NCBI GenBank assembly: GCA_907165065.1
Contig: OU015525.1
Coordinates: forward strand, 52,957,537 to 53,021,536
Source: Caprimulgus europaeus
Lineage: Eukaryota > Chordata > Aves > Caprimulgiformes > Caprimulgidae
Reading direction: 5' to 3'
Length of the DNA stretch: 64,000 nt
Part shown: positions 1-11,700 of the stretch, piece by piece
Layout: every line of letters starts with the position of its first letter
How positions within the stretch are numbered: position 1 is the stretch's first letter
Position numbers and translations under genes: made by a program
Notes under the pieces: generated by a model
Told to the model about the DNA's origin: nothing
Seen by the model: the letters and a program-made list of their open reading frames with translations, nothing else
The model's database searches: none

Positions 1-1625
1 TAAGTGGAAGCCTAACATAACAAATTTCTCCTTCTGCTCCATCTTATTCTTTCATAAAGCCTGTTAGACAAGATTTCCATAGAAATCCTATTTGGTAAAA
101 TTTGCTTGATTGCGTTCCAAAAAGTGACTCACATTTTATAACCAAGTGGCAAAAGCCGAAATGAGTTTGACTCTTTCCATCAAAGCCAGTATTAGTCATT
201 CTTCCAGTTTAATGGGCCACAAGCTATTCTTGACAGACAAAACTGAGACTGCAGCTCAAGAAATGACAATAATCATGAGCCATGCGGCCAGATAGTTATC
301 ATTAGTCTGAAGGAAACAACACAGGATTTGGCCAGTGAAACTAAAAGACACTTGACACCATGACTGCTAAGCTGCTGTAAGAATAATAAAATCACAGCTC
401 CTGTGTTAGCACAGAAAAATTTGGCCCAAAATGTAAAGCCATGGTTAAATAAAAATCAAAGTTCTTCCTCACCTGCCACTCTCCAAAGTGCTTAAAACAA
501 GAGCAGCTGGAAGATGCAAAGGCTGAGTGCAATCTGACTGTAAAGACATAAGGATTTGCCTCCCAGTCAGGTACTCTTTTCCTCTGTCCTCTCTCCTTCT
601 TTGTGTTCCTGCGAGTTCCCTTTTCGAGCCTGCAAGACGATTCCATCTCTGCCTTTACACTATTCTGGCCTTCCCAGGTGGCTTTTCTTCTCCACCACAC
701 CCTGTGGTTGCCTGAGGGAAGGCTGGCTTTCCCAAGCACTCCAGAACATATCCTTCCCCTCCCGGACACTGCTCGTGGCCTCCTGACCTGAAGCATGCTT
801 AGGACAGGTTAGTCCACTGCCCAAAGACCACCTTGGTCACGTGGCTGGAAAGCCTGAATGGAGAAATGGGCCCACTCTGAGATGCTGAATTTGCTCATGC
901 CCACTACAAGATGCTAAATACGCTTACGCTCCGCTTCTCCAAGGCATCCTGGAGTTGAAGGCAAGGCATCCTCTCAGCATGGGTCGGCCTGCAGGCACAG
1001 ATTGGTTCCTAAGTGACAGGGCAGCAAAGACCACCCTGCCCAAAAAGCAGGTTCCAGGCAAAGCCCCAGCAGGAAAGGCACGTTTTCCTACAGAAAACCA
1101 ACAGCAACTTTCTGCCAGTAATGTTCAGACACAATTATGATTCACAGACATGGTGGAGAAGCACATAAAACTCACCACTCTTACTGCTATTTGACATTTT
1201 CCCTGCCTCCCCTGGGTGCCTCTCAAGTCACTGCTAATCTCATGATGGTCAGAATTACTGTTTGGACAGTGGCTCAATGTGAGCCTCGACTCAGTGGAGT
1301 ACCAAGGAAAAGAGAAGCCCTATGGGATAAAATCCTTCTCTGTTTATGGGCTTTGCTGCCCAGAATTAATTTTCTGCATTCTCGTGTGGCATGTGCTGAC
1401 ATAAAATTAATCCAAAGTTTCTGGCTATTCCAGGGACTGCTCATGATCCCTCATCCAGCTCCAATCTGTGCAACTTCTTCAACCTCCAGAGAGAACAATG
1501 GAAGCATCTCTCTGCTTGGCACTGGTGAAATATCAGGCCATTCATACTTTTGCTTAAGTTAGTAATCTAATTTTAAATATTTTCCTCCAGATAGGATGAA
1601 AAAAATAAGACAAAATGTAATTTAC
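1..1625 (-). other. EPB41L3: EPB41L3 intron 3' of the second coding exon (partial)
   Basis: This starts with the GTAAA donor and runs off the window. I looked for the next FERM exon, which should continue after residue 130 of the protein, and did not see it. The longer open frames here have no recognisable protein similarity. No repeat is recognised. Confidence 0.8.
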
Positions 1626-1823
1626 CTCTACTTCACATGCATATTCCGATCCATCCAGGAGTGTCACTTTGCACTGCATATTTTTTGGTTTCTTGACAAT
1701 CTTCAGAGGAGACTTGGAAAGCTTGCTAGATGATGATTTTTGAGAGAGCTTGTCGTCCTCTAGCTGCTGATATTCCAGCTGTTTTGCGCAAGCAGCAGCA
1801 AACTCCTGTTCTTTGTCTGTGGT
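1626..1823 (-). CDS. EPB41L3: EPB41L3, second coding exon, residues 65-130, start of FERM domain
   Basis: The minus strand reads CTTTATAG|ACC at the acceptor (first exon base 1823) and GTAGAG|GTAAA at the donor (last base 1626). The 198 nt encode 66 codons without a stop. They begin TTDKEQEF, continue through [21 protein letters not shown] and [11 protein letters not shown], then [18 protein letters not shown]. The last 18 residues are the first beta strands of the ubiquitin-like F1 lobe of the FERM domain, which in protein 4.1B binds membrane partners such as adhesion-molecule tails. The Ser/Lys-rich linker before it is typical of 4.1 proteins. Both ends are phase 0, so the exon could be skipped without a frameshift. 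The remaining FERM, spectrin-actin-binding and C-terminal domains lie outside the window. Confidence 0.96.
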
Positions 1824-4800
1824 CTATAAAGAGAAAGAAAGGTACATTTTGAAGTGAGCTAAACCAACCACACGACGCAGTACACTGTGCACCCTGCATC
1901 CAAGCATTTAAGTGAGCCCCGTGTGAGGCTTGGATGAGAAAGCTGCTGATGTAAGACAGTCTTCTTTATCTGCTGAAAAGATTTCCTGTATTGCCCATAT
2001 TCCTCCCAGTTCTCCTTTCTCACTCCAAAATGTACAGAACACCCATGAAGGGGGGGCAGGCATGAAAATACTGTAGGCTTCTATAGGTACAAAATCCCAC
2101 TTGGACTTCTTGGACCTGTTTTTTTCATCTGTTGGAGATGCTGGATAATTGGTGATGAACAGACATTCCTACACTTTCTTGATATTACTTTTAAGTCCTG
2201 TACCTATCAAATCATATGATGCTTCCACGGTGCCATATAGAATAGGAAACTCCCATCAAGTTTGCACTAATTTCACTGTCAGGGAGAAAACAGTTCCCTG
2301 AATGAGGGGACGGACCTGCCCATGACACTGAATTTGCAGGGGGATGCTGACATGCCTGGGAGAGTGAAAGGCTCCCCAAGCACCTGAGCAAAGGGTTAAA
2401 TAAACAGGATGGAAGTGAGGAGCCAAACGACTTTTATGTGCAGCTGGCTGGCTAATGGATGATAACCACAGGATGAGAGGCTGAATTTCCTTCTCCACAG
2501 ATGCCCGTTAAGTCCCTCAAGCTGGCGAGAAGTAGGTGCTATTTGAAAAACAAATACACTGCAGGGCAAAGGGGAGAGAAGAAACAACCATGGTTACTTT
2601 TGCATGGGTTTATCTAAGGGTCAGACCATTTGAAGAGTTACTGGATGCAGCACAGCCCGTGGTCCCCTCCACGGCACCAGATGAAAGCCAGAAGAGCTCT
2701 ACAGCATTTCACCCTTCCTAGCAACAGCACTATGCTGCAGTCATTACCTTTCTCATCAGTTATGCCTCTTACAGTCTCCAAACAAAACCTCAACAGGAGT
2801 GCAGTAATACCTAAACTAAAGCTTAAAAAAAAATATAAAAAAAAATAAATCTTTCCATTATCTCACTACAAGGAAAAAAAAACCTGTTTTGGCTCTGAAT
2901 TATTTCAGTGTAACAAGCAACAAGCATTTCTGGAAATATATTGTAAATTAATCCTCCAAGGCTGTTTCCATTCATTGTATATACTAAACCTTCATGAGAA
3001 TGGAGCAAATCCATCCTAAAGCTTTAATCTGCTTTGAGACCAGAACAACCTTGCATCATTTAACCAGCAACAACAGTTTACTGTTAAATCTTGGGGAACT
3101 TTCCCCAAGAGATTTCACACAAACAAGCCATAAGCTTCCCCTCTGCCTTCAGGTAAATGCAGGAAAAGAGGAATTTGGAATCAGTTCTGCTACCAGCAGT
3201 GCCAGCTCCCACCAAAGACCCAGCAAACAGCAAACCAGCAACTGGAAGGAGGCGAGGTGAGACACATGATTCTCCTTTCCCTGAGAGAGAGGACATAGCA
3301 AAGGTCTCCTGGGTGGGGAGACTAGAAGACAGTGGGACTAGAAAAATAAAAAAGCAACACAAAAGCTGCTTTCAAAAACCGCCTCATCCCCTGAGCCATG
3401 GATGTTCTTCCCCAGGAGCAGCCCAGCGCCAGCCGGCTTTCCTTTATCTAGCTCCAGCACTGGGGGACTCTCTCCTTCCAGCACTTGGACACCAGCTCTG
3501 TGCCTGGATGTCAAGGTCCTTATGTACCTCAAAGGCTGGCGGGAGATGAAGGCGCAGTGTGTGTCAGCAGACAAGCTGTTTACTCAGCATCCAATGCTCA
3601 CAGTGGCTGTGATGAAGGGGGAGAGTCCCCCAAGGCTCAGAGCAAGGCTTGAGGCCAGCTACCCCTCAACCACAGCTGCAGTTAGCTGGCAAGTGGTCCA
3701 ACCTACTGCACCGAGAGAAAAGCCAAGACTGAAGATGTCTCCTGCTAGGGCCTCTACAAAGAGCTGTGCTGCTGTTGATGGGCAGAGGGGCTCTTTGATG
3801 ATTTCCGTATATTTTGTTAAAGAAATCTGCCAGGGAAGGTGCACCTGCATCTGTGGGGGTGTAAAGTCATCCCAGGGCTGAGAAAAAAATACACTGTCAT
3901 ACTCGGTGGCTCATTAGGTTTCTCATGTGAGAGTTAATACCCTGTCCCAGCAAAAAACAACCAATAAAAACAGATGGATGGAATGAATTTTTTTCCAAGA
4001 AAATAGGAAAGCTGCTTGAGAGAAAAGCCCACAACAACAAGGGCACCCAGCAGCCATTTAAATTTTAGAGCCATCTTCAGCCTGCAAACAATTTCGATGA
4101 ATCCTAATAGTGGTGATTATTTTCCTTTGTGAAGATGTTCAGTATCTCAACACTAGAGCAGATATTTGCTTATTTGTAAATATTTCTTTAAAAAACAGTA
4201 TTGAGGTTATTTTGTTTAAGGTTCCCGTCTACATTAAAATCAAGTGAATGTGTCTAGGTTAAAATCATACAAAGGGTTTACTCTCATTTGTCTGGAGAAC
4301 AAAACACGCCAAGAACTATTAGAGAAGATCCTCCAAACTATGCTGACACGTTCAGGCATTGAGGTAATTTCAGACTGTATTAAGCCTCTTCTTCCTAAAG
4401 AAACATGACATCCTGGTATCTAGGAAAAAAAAAGTGGCCAGTGAAAAACCTATGTACTCAGTGAATCATTTTGAACTCTGCAAGCCTAGTTGCATTTTCT
4501 CCTAAATTCTTCCCCAAGATATCCCTGTGCTTTATTTTTGCAGTATTTTCAGTGTCGTGGACCAAATTCTACTGCAGCATAAGTTGCTTCATGGTTTGTT
4601 TTTTGAGCATAAGCTCTCTGGTCTCTATGCTACTGTACCGTACTACAACACAGTATATTCAACCCCTCCTGCAGCTGGACCCCCCTCCTGAAGGAAGCCC
4701 TTGGAGTCACAGGATTCAGCAGTAATGATCTTTGATGCTTCACAGCTTCACACTGGGGTATGAATCCCACCCACTTAAAGCAGGTGTTCAGAAATGTCAG

Positions 4801-4946
4801 TGCCCAACCCGTGTGATGCCTTCTTGCTCATTTCCAACAAGATAGGAAGGCAGGAAGATAGTAAGATTGCATTATTATACCTGATAGAAAGGACCCATTT
4901 CTGTAGTAAAATCTCAACACTAAGAAGCCCTTTTTTCTTCATTAAA

Positions 4947-5403
4947 ATCATAGAATCATAGAATGGTTTGGGCTGGAAGGGATCTTAAAGAACATCTAGC
5001 TCCAGCCCCCCTGCCATGAGTAGGGTCACCTTTCCACTAGACCAGGTTGCTCAAAGCCTTATCCAACCTGGCCTTGAACATTTCCAGGAAGGGAGCATCC
5101 ACAACTTCCTTGGACAACCTGTTCCAGTGTCTGACCACGCTCATAGTGAAGAATTTCTTCCTAATATCTAATCTAAACCTCCCCTCTTCCAGCTTAAAGC
5201 CATTTCCCCTTGTCCTGTCATTAACTGCCCTTACGGAAAGTCCCTCCCCAGCTTCCTTGTGGGCCCCTTCAGGTACTGGAAGGCCACTATAAGATCTCCC
5301 CGGAGCAGTCTCTTCTCGAGGCTGAACAGCCCCAAGTCTCTCAGCCTGTCCTCATAGGAGAGGTGCTCCAGCCCTCAGATCATCCTCGTGGCCCTTCTCT
5401 GTT
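4947..5403 (-). mobile_element. CR1 LINE, 5'-truncated (3' end of element)
   Basis: The plus strand begins ATCATAGAATCATAGAATGG, the reverse complement of the CR1 3' tail. It continues through the conserved segments 'gaccaggttgctcaaagcc' and 'aacctgttccagtgtctgac' to the 'catcctcgtggcccttctct' block. The insert is about 457 bp, lies in EPB41L3 intron 2 and is on the same strand as the gene. It has no usable open frame. Confidence 0.95.
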
Positions 5404-6464
5404 CTTTTTATGTGTATAGAATGATAACAACAAGTCACTGTCATAAATCAGTAACTTAAATCTTTCTTCCCAAGGTTCTCTCATAGAAGTGACAGCAAAA
5501 ATCAACTTCCTCACTGTGATTACAGACAGTGAAAGAATGATACCCATTATTCCTTCAATTTTTGGCTTTTTTAATGACACCATTGCCAATAGCTCTTTCT
5601 CTGCCAATAGTGTTGCATTTAAGTGGTTCTTCCCTGTGATGCAGACACTTAAGCCACTACAAAATATACTGGGCAGATAACTGCAGGTGGATTTGGCAAT
5701 CAAGAGGAACTTTTGGATTCAGTCTGGTTATCTCAATGGGAAGGTCTCACGTATCCCTTCACTGACGCAGTTCTTCTATCAAGGCTTCTACAGACAGCAG
5801 CTCACAGGTGATCTTCTCTGGCCAAAGAAGGGATCATGCAGCACACAAGCATCTCAGGTCTCCAAACTCACACCTCCATACACATAGATGAACAGGTCTG
5901 CTGCCTAAGGGGTTTTTTTTGTCATGGTTATATTGGGGTTTGTTTTGGTTTGGTTTTTTTAAGGTGAAAAGAAACTTGGGGAGGAAAGATACTGAAGATG
6001 TCTAGAAGAACAAAATTAGTAACTTATTAGTAACAAAACTTATGCCTAGGCCTGACAGAATTACACTTTAAATTAATGACCAGTTTGTACAGCCTCTTCC
6101 TCTTTTGGACAAGCAGTCCTTCCCCTTTTCCCCAAATAAACTACATACAATTTCTAATCCCTTTTATAGACCAAAACTGTCCCTGCACATAATCGATAGA
6201 TGTTGGAGTGAGAGCTGGGAGGTCTTTAGTGGGCATGGAGTGAGGCTGATCAAGGGTTATCAATGGTCAAAATGGTTAGCAATCAAAAGAAAAAAAAAAA
6301 GAAAAAAAAAAAGAAAAAAGGTAATTCTTTCAATGGTTGATCTTCAGTAGCAATAAACACCAGAAATCCTTCCCTGCCATGTCTACCTCTTGAAGTATCA
6401 GAAGTCAGATATAAGGCACCTCTTTTAATTTAGTCCGAGAAACATTTGTTGTCCCAAGCATTTA

Positions 6465-6490
6465 GCTTGGGACATGTCCCAAGCATGTCC
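6465..6490. promoter_or_regulatory. Candidate p53-family response element in a 20-bp palindrome
   Basis: Two decamers, GGACATGTCC (6470-6479) and AAGCATGTCC (6481-6490), each match RRRCWWGYYY at all ten positions. Both have the preferred CATG core and a single C between them. The first sits in a perfect 20-bp palindrome, GCTTGGGACATGTCCCAAGC (6465-6484). The consensus and allowed 0-13 bp spacing are established for p53/p63/p73; binding in this bird is inference. Confidence 0.5.
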
Positions 6491-7583
6491 CAACCCACCA
6501 CAGTAATGCAACTCAAGGTGGGAGATAAAAAAATATTTTGTATCTGAAGCAAGTTTGGGCTGTAGCTCTGCGGACAAAAGCTTAAAACCCAAGATCAGTG
6601 CCAGCCCCAAACAACTTCCACAGGAGCACTCACGCTGATTTTAAGTAACGCCTTACATCCGCTTGCTTCCCCAGCACTGTCTCTCAGCTAGGCAAAATAA
6701 CAGGACCCAACTTCAAACAATCTCAATTTTTTAAAGGGCAGAGGAGAGGAGGAGTCAGACTGATTTATTCCACTCTTCAGAGGTGAATGCAATCAGATGG
6801 GGATCATAACCTTATGGAGCTACCAAGGATATGATTTGCAGGTACCTCATTAATTGTGCATCACTTTCCCATGAAGAACAATGCCTGTTAATCCTATTGA
6901 CTGGAAATTATTAACAGGAAAAAGAAAGCAGCTTCCACAAATTTAATAAGTGCAACAATGAACCAAATGGAAAAGCATGCGATAGCTCTTCTGTAACCTA
7001 TTACATGGAAAGTTAAAGTAATTATAATGCAGTCATTTCAGAACTATGAGAAGCTTAAGGGACCACAGGTTCTTCATGGCTCACACATCAAACAAGCAAG
7101 CATGAAATCAGTTTTCGGCAGGTGTCAAAGAAGAAATGAACTCTGGAAACACTTTCAGCTCCTTAAAAATTGGCACTGCTCGCTATCTAATGCAAATGCA
7201 AGATCGAAGATGTTTCCTGTGCAGTTAATAAGACTGCCCTTATGTTTAAGCAGTGGAGACAGAAATGAACTCGCAGTATCTGGTTTTAAGAAAGGCTTTC
7301 TGTAAAATACTGGTACTATGCTTTGCATCAGATCTGGCTGGTGGCTGAATAGCAACTGACGCTGAAAGAATTCATGGTGGCATGAATTTCAAAGCATTCT
7401 TCGTGAGAACTTTTATTTTTTAAATGCAAAAGCCTAACCAGTCAAGACCTACAGTGTCGCATCAAACAGCCTTCCATGCGTATCTGAATATATATCTCTG
7501 CCCCTACTGCACCGGGGCCGTTATTTCCCCAGAGCCCGAAGCAGGCACGTAGCCAGCCGCAGGCAGCGAGCGAGCTCCCGTAC

Positions 7584-7775
7584 CTGCTCCTTCTTCACCG
7601 GCGTGCTGTGGGCTGCCACGGCTGAGAACTGCTCGAGCGCGTTCTGATGCTCTTCGCTCTGCGGCTGCTGCTGGTCCTGCGGCTGGGTCTCCGCCGCCCC
7701 TTGCTGCGCAGGGCTCTCCTGCTGATCCTGCTCTTTATCCTTGGACTCGGAGTCCGATCCCGATTCTGTAGTCAT
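7584..7775 (-). CDS. EPB41L3: EPB41L3 (protein 4.1B), first coding exon, residues 1-64
   Basis: The frame opens with MTTESGSDSESK, the start I recognise for protein 4.1B/DAL-1, and later has ALEQFSAVAAHSTPV, also characteristic of this paralogue. The protein family links the spectrin-actin skeleton to membrane proteins at cell contacts. This exon encodes the variable N-terminal headpiece before the FERM domain. It is Gln/Glu-rich (14 Gln in 64 residues) with one aromatic residue, so it is probably disordered. The ATG has A at -3. The acceptor is TTGTTTTACAG before 7786 and the donor is GAGCAG|GTACGG, with the last exon base at 7584. The exon ends in phase 0 and joins the 1626-1823 exon in frame. 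EPB41, EPB41L1 and EPB41L2 are less likely because the N-terminus matches L3. Confidence 0.95.
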
Positions 7776-7786
7776 GGTTGGTTATT
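7776..7786 (-). other. EPB41L3: EPB41L3 5' UTR part of the start-codon exon
   Basis: Eleven bases, AATAACCAACC, lie between the acceptor AG (rc of 7787-7788) and the ATG at 7775-7773. The rest of the 5' UTR must come from one or more upstream exons. Confidence 0.85.
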
Positions 7787-8712
7787 CTGTAAAACAAGTA
7801 GAGCAGACCTACTGAGCGTGATCTCATAGCCGTGAATTTGTAGGCTAGGCTTACAAAATGGAGACACATCAGTCACAAAGTTTTAGTTTTAACACGTCCA
7901 GCCTTTAAAACTAAGGTGGCTATTTACTGGCCCGAGGAAGATCCCTAGGAAAGCTACCCTGGTGCAAAAGACCAGGTCTAAATGCATCCATTCTCTGAGA
8001 AAGAGCACGTTCCCGTAAAATCTTACTCTACATTCTAATACACAGACATTACAGGAAATTACATACAGACGTATAGTTCTACAAAGTTCATAATTCATAA
8101 AAGGAGAGTAACACATTGAGAAAAGTTTGTGTGATTGAGGGCCCTAAATCCAACACAGGTCACTGCAGTTAGGCTTCTAAACCACGTGGAAACTTCTGAA
8201 AACGTTAAATCTTTTGTTCTTTACATTTTGTTCAAGTCAACAGGGCTTGAATTTCTCAACACCTGAATTCCTCATTCCCTTTTGGAAATGGACTCAAGTA
8301 CTTTCGATGCTTCCAGGCAACACATACGCTAGAAACATCTGAAGTGGCCCCATCAACGTCAGTGCAAATGTACAACTCTTAAGCACAGTTCTGTCCTTCC
8401 TGTTCGAATTCACACACACTTCTGTCATTTCTAAGTGCTGGAGCATCCAAAAGAAAAAATAAATACTTCCATTAAGTCATATTAAGTGTTAGACTGAAAG
8501 TGAATATGACTTCCCTAGAATGTGAAAAGTCTGTTTGAACTCAACTTTGTCCAGTATAAAACAAAATAAAAATATCAGCAATATGAATTCAAAATCTTAT
8601 CTATTTCAATTAAATATTTTATCATTGTTGGCACCCAACTCTGAAACTATATAGATGAAAAATCCAACTTCAAAAAATACTGTGCTTTTGTATCAAAACA
8701 TGGATTTGAAAA

Positions 8713-8749
8713 AGCAGACTCTGTGCCAGTTCAGTAAACAGAGTCTGCT
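8713..8749. other. Perfect inverted repeat: 12-bp stem, 13-nt loop
   Basis: AGCAGACTCTGT at 8713-8724 is exactly complementary to ACAGAGTCTGCT at 8738-8749. A 13-base spacer separates the arms. It lies in EPB41L3 intron 1, 0.9 kb upstream of the start-codon exon, and would fold as a hairpin in the primary transcript. The stem is shorter than in a typical microRNA precursor. Confidence 0.6.
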
Positions 8750-11700
8750 CTTACATTTGTTACACATACACTCTTAGTCCTCATGCTCTTATCCTTGAGC
8801 ATTTTGCTTTTAAGCGTCTCAAAAACAAACTAGTCTGCTGCAATCTATTTCTGTTCATCATCAGGCCATGGTGTCTTTAACCTGGTAACCATAGCTACTA
8901 TGTAATTGTAAGCAGTTCCACAGAATATACATCTGCTAGGAAGTCACTACCAACTCTTACCATACACTACAATGTTTACTAGTAGAAATAGGCTTATTAA
9001 AGATCACAAAAAAAAATCAGGTCTCTTTTTTTTTTTTACTTAAATACTTAATAAGCTACATTGCTTGTCAGAAAATGTTGTAAATGAGGCAAATTACTAT
9101 TTGCAAACTCATTTATGTATTTGGCACTTTCAAGGCTAAGTTCTCCAGTGAATATATGCCTCTGTGCAGCAAGCATGTGCCCAGCACTAAGCCCGTGCTC
9201 AGTTTCCGCACTGCATGTGAGGACGGGGGTGCACACTCCTCCTTCCTGCACAACAAAAACGGCACGAGAGATAGGAGAACAAGAAAGAATATATGGCAGA
9301 TTTATGCTTCAGGCCACATTTTCAAAGCACTAACGTGTGACACGCTTGTTTAGGAATATGTCGTAAATTTCTACACTCAAACTGGCACAGTTATATAAAA
9401 AATACCTATTAAAATATATTGTTTAACAAATTGTCTTTAGCACCTACAAAAAGCAATAATTAACTCATGCCTTTTAAAATGTCAGAAAGGCATTCAAACT
9501 TCAGATGTCCACATCTGAGTTGATCACTTTAAATGCAGAGGAGAAAAACAGACATTTCAGAGCACGATCCATCTGACCTATTTTAGATGCCTGCTTTAAG
9601 CTGAGATAAATCACATACTAGCATGCCTTCATCCAACTCGCTACGAAAAGAAGCCTAAACAAGTTCCTCCTATGTAGATCAAAAAAACCCATCCTCCATT
9701 TTCAATTCTATTAAGCCACTCTATTTTGTAAGTTTTAAAAATTAAATTGCAGAACAATGTTAATCTCTCAGAGTTTGGTATTGCCCATCTGTCAGATCAA
9801 CATGGAATAAACTATTCTTCATCTGATCCTATTACGGTTGCCTTGCTTTAAAAGCACCCAGGTTCCAAAACTTCACAAGTTTTTCCCTCCACTCTCAAAA
9901 CATGTTTTGTACAAGTGTATGAAGATATGAAGTGCAACTTAAACTAATAATTAAGTCAATAAAAATCAAACTATACATTTTCTTTTCTTTTCCAGAAACT
10001 ATGAATTAGCAAGTAACAAAAAAACTAACTTCCAGCCACAAAAATCATTGATCAAACAACATCAGACAGCACAGATGACCAATACAGAGTGCAATGCATG
10101 GAACTTGTAGTACAAAGCCTTTTTTTCTCCCTCTTGGTATGAGTGAGAGCAGTGTAAACAGAAAGCAACTATCATACTTGCCATTTGGAAACAGTCACCC
10201 TAAGTATCTTAAGGTACTAATCTCTATAGGACCACGTTGCCAGTCGGTACAAATCAAAAGTCTGTATTCCTTCAGCTGTCACCACCGTGTCTCTGGAAGC
10301 TCGTTTTTGCTCCCTATACAGCTACTTTCCTAATGAACACTTGTATCCTGGCTCTCTGTGAGCATGGAAAAGCAGCCATTTAAATCAGCCCCACAAAACA
10401 CAATTTCATGGAGTATGAGATTAAAATAAGTTTTACTTTTCTTGCCAGTTGTAATTTTGCACCTCAAGGAACAACAACTGTGGTTCTAAACTCCTGGGGC
10501 ATTCCCACATGAGGCAGAGCCTTACAGTACTGTGAGTTACTCTCTGGGACTGGTTTTCTCTCCAGTTACACGAGTCCTTGCTTGCTCTAAAAGTGCTTTG
10601 TTAGAAAACTTTTTGTGCATTATCAAATCTTTTAGCATAAGTGATTCCCTGGATACATTATTCCTGTCATTAGTCAGACAGCAGATGGATTTAATTAACC
10701 CAAGGTTACCAATTTCCAAATGTCTTCTTTATTTCCCTACGCATACCAATATGTTTAATAACAAATAGAGAACAAAATACTATTGATTTCATGCTGTTAT
10801 CTTACAGACATAAATAGAAGCAAAGCAAACACATTTTGAATCAGATTTCTTACACAGCCCCCCAATGACTGTATTGTTAAGATTTATCTCATTCCATCTA
10901 GTGCAAGTTGAAAATACCTACATTACAAGACAGAAAATAACATTCCTCACAGTGCAAACCAAAAGGCAGTTTTGCCTTCCTCGGCAAACAGCTGCTTATC
11001 CAAAAGAACCTTGAAAGCATTTCATTTTTCATAAATGGCACAACAATCCACCCAGGAATGGGTAGTTTCCCTTCTTGGAAGAAATAACAGCAATCTTAAA
11101 TTTAACAACGTAAATATTATTCCACTTTTGTTTGTACACAGCAAACCTGACAGAATACACAGTAGTGTCTACACATTTGTCAAACACATAATTGGCTAAG
11201 AATTTATTTTTCTTATTTTATTAGCTTATTTACTATACCTGGCTATGTACCAAAATAATGACTTCTAATGCAAATTTCAGTATAGGAAGAAAGAAATCAC
11301 TCAAGTTCCTCAAACTTTTTCTGTTCCCAGCACAACCCCTGTATCAAATTCCCCTTTCCAGCAAACAGAAAACAAACTAACGAAAAGAAATCAAGAGCAC
11401 TACCTTATACAAATGAGGTAATACTATGCAAGCCAGATGTGTTCTTGGATAACTGTTTTGGCTTACAACCCAATATTCAAAGATTCCAAAATATTAGCTG
11501 AGCCCAAACTTAACACAGATGCTGGTAATACTGGATAGTCTAAGGCTAAAGTCAATTTCGCTACAGAATTCAATCAGAAAGAAAATCAAGTCTTTTAATT
11601 AAAAGGGGGGGGACAGCGAAGAACTAGCTAATTTTAATCTGTGTTGACTACTTAAAAACTAAGTTTAAAATGTATGCACTTTCAAAAGGTTTAAAATGTA

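Larger units (their letters stand above)
1824..7583 (-). other. EPB41L3: EPB41L3 intron 2 (5.76 kb)
   Basis: This is bounded by GTACGG (donor, beside 7584) and the CTTTATAG acceptor beside 1823. It contains a CR1 at 4947-5403, an A/G simple repeat near 6290-6330 and the p53-type element at 6470-6490. I see no coding exon in 1824-4946, 5404-6464 or 6491-7583. Confidence 0.85.

Noticed and set aside
1..1625. Possible next FERM exon of EPB41L3
   Set aside because: I looked on the minus strand for the expected F1-lobe continuation and found no matching reading frame; it must lie outside the window.
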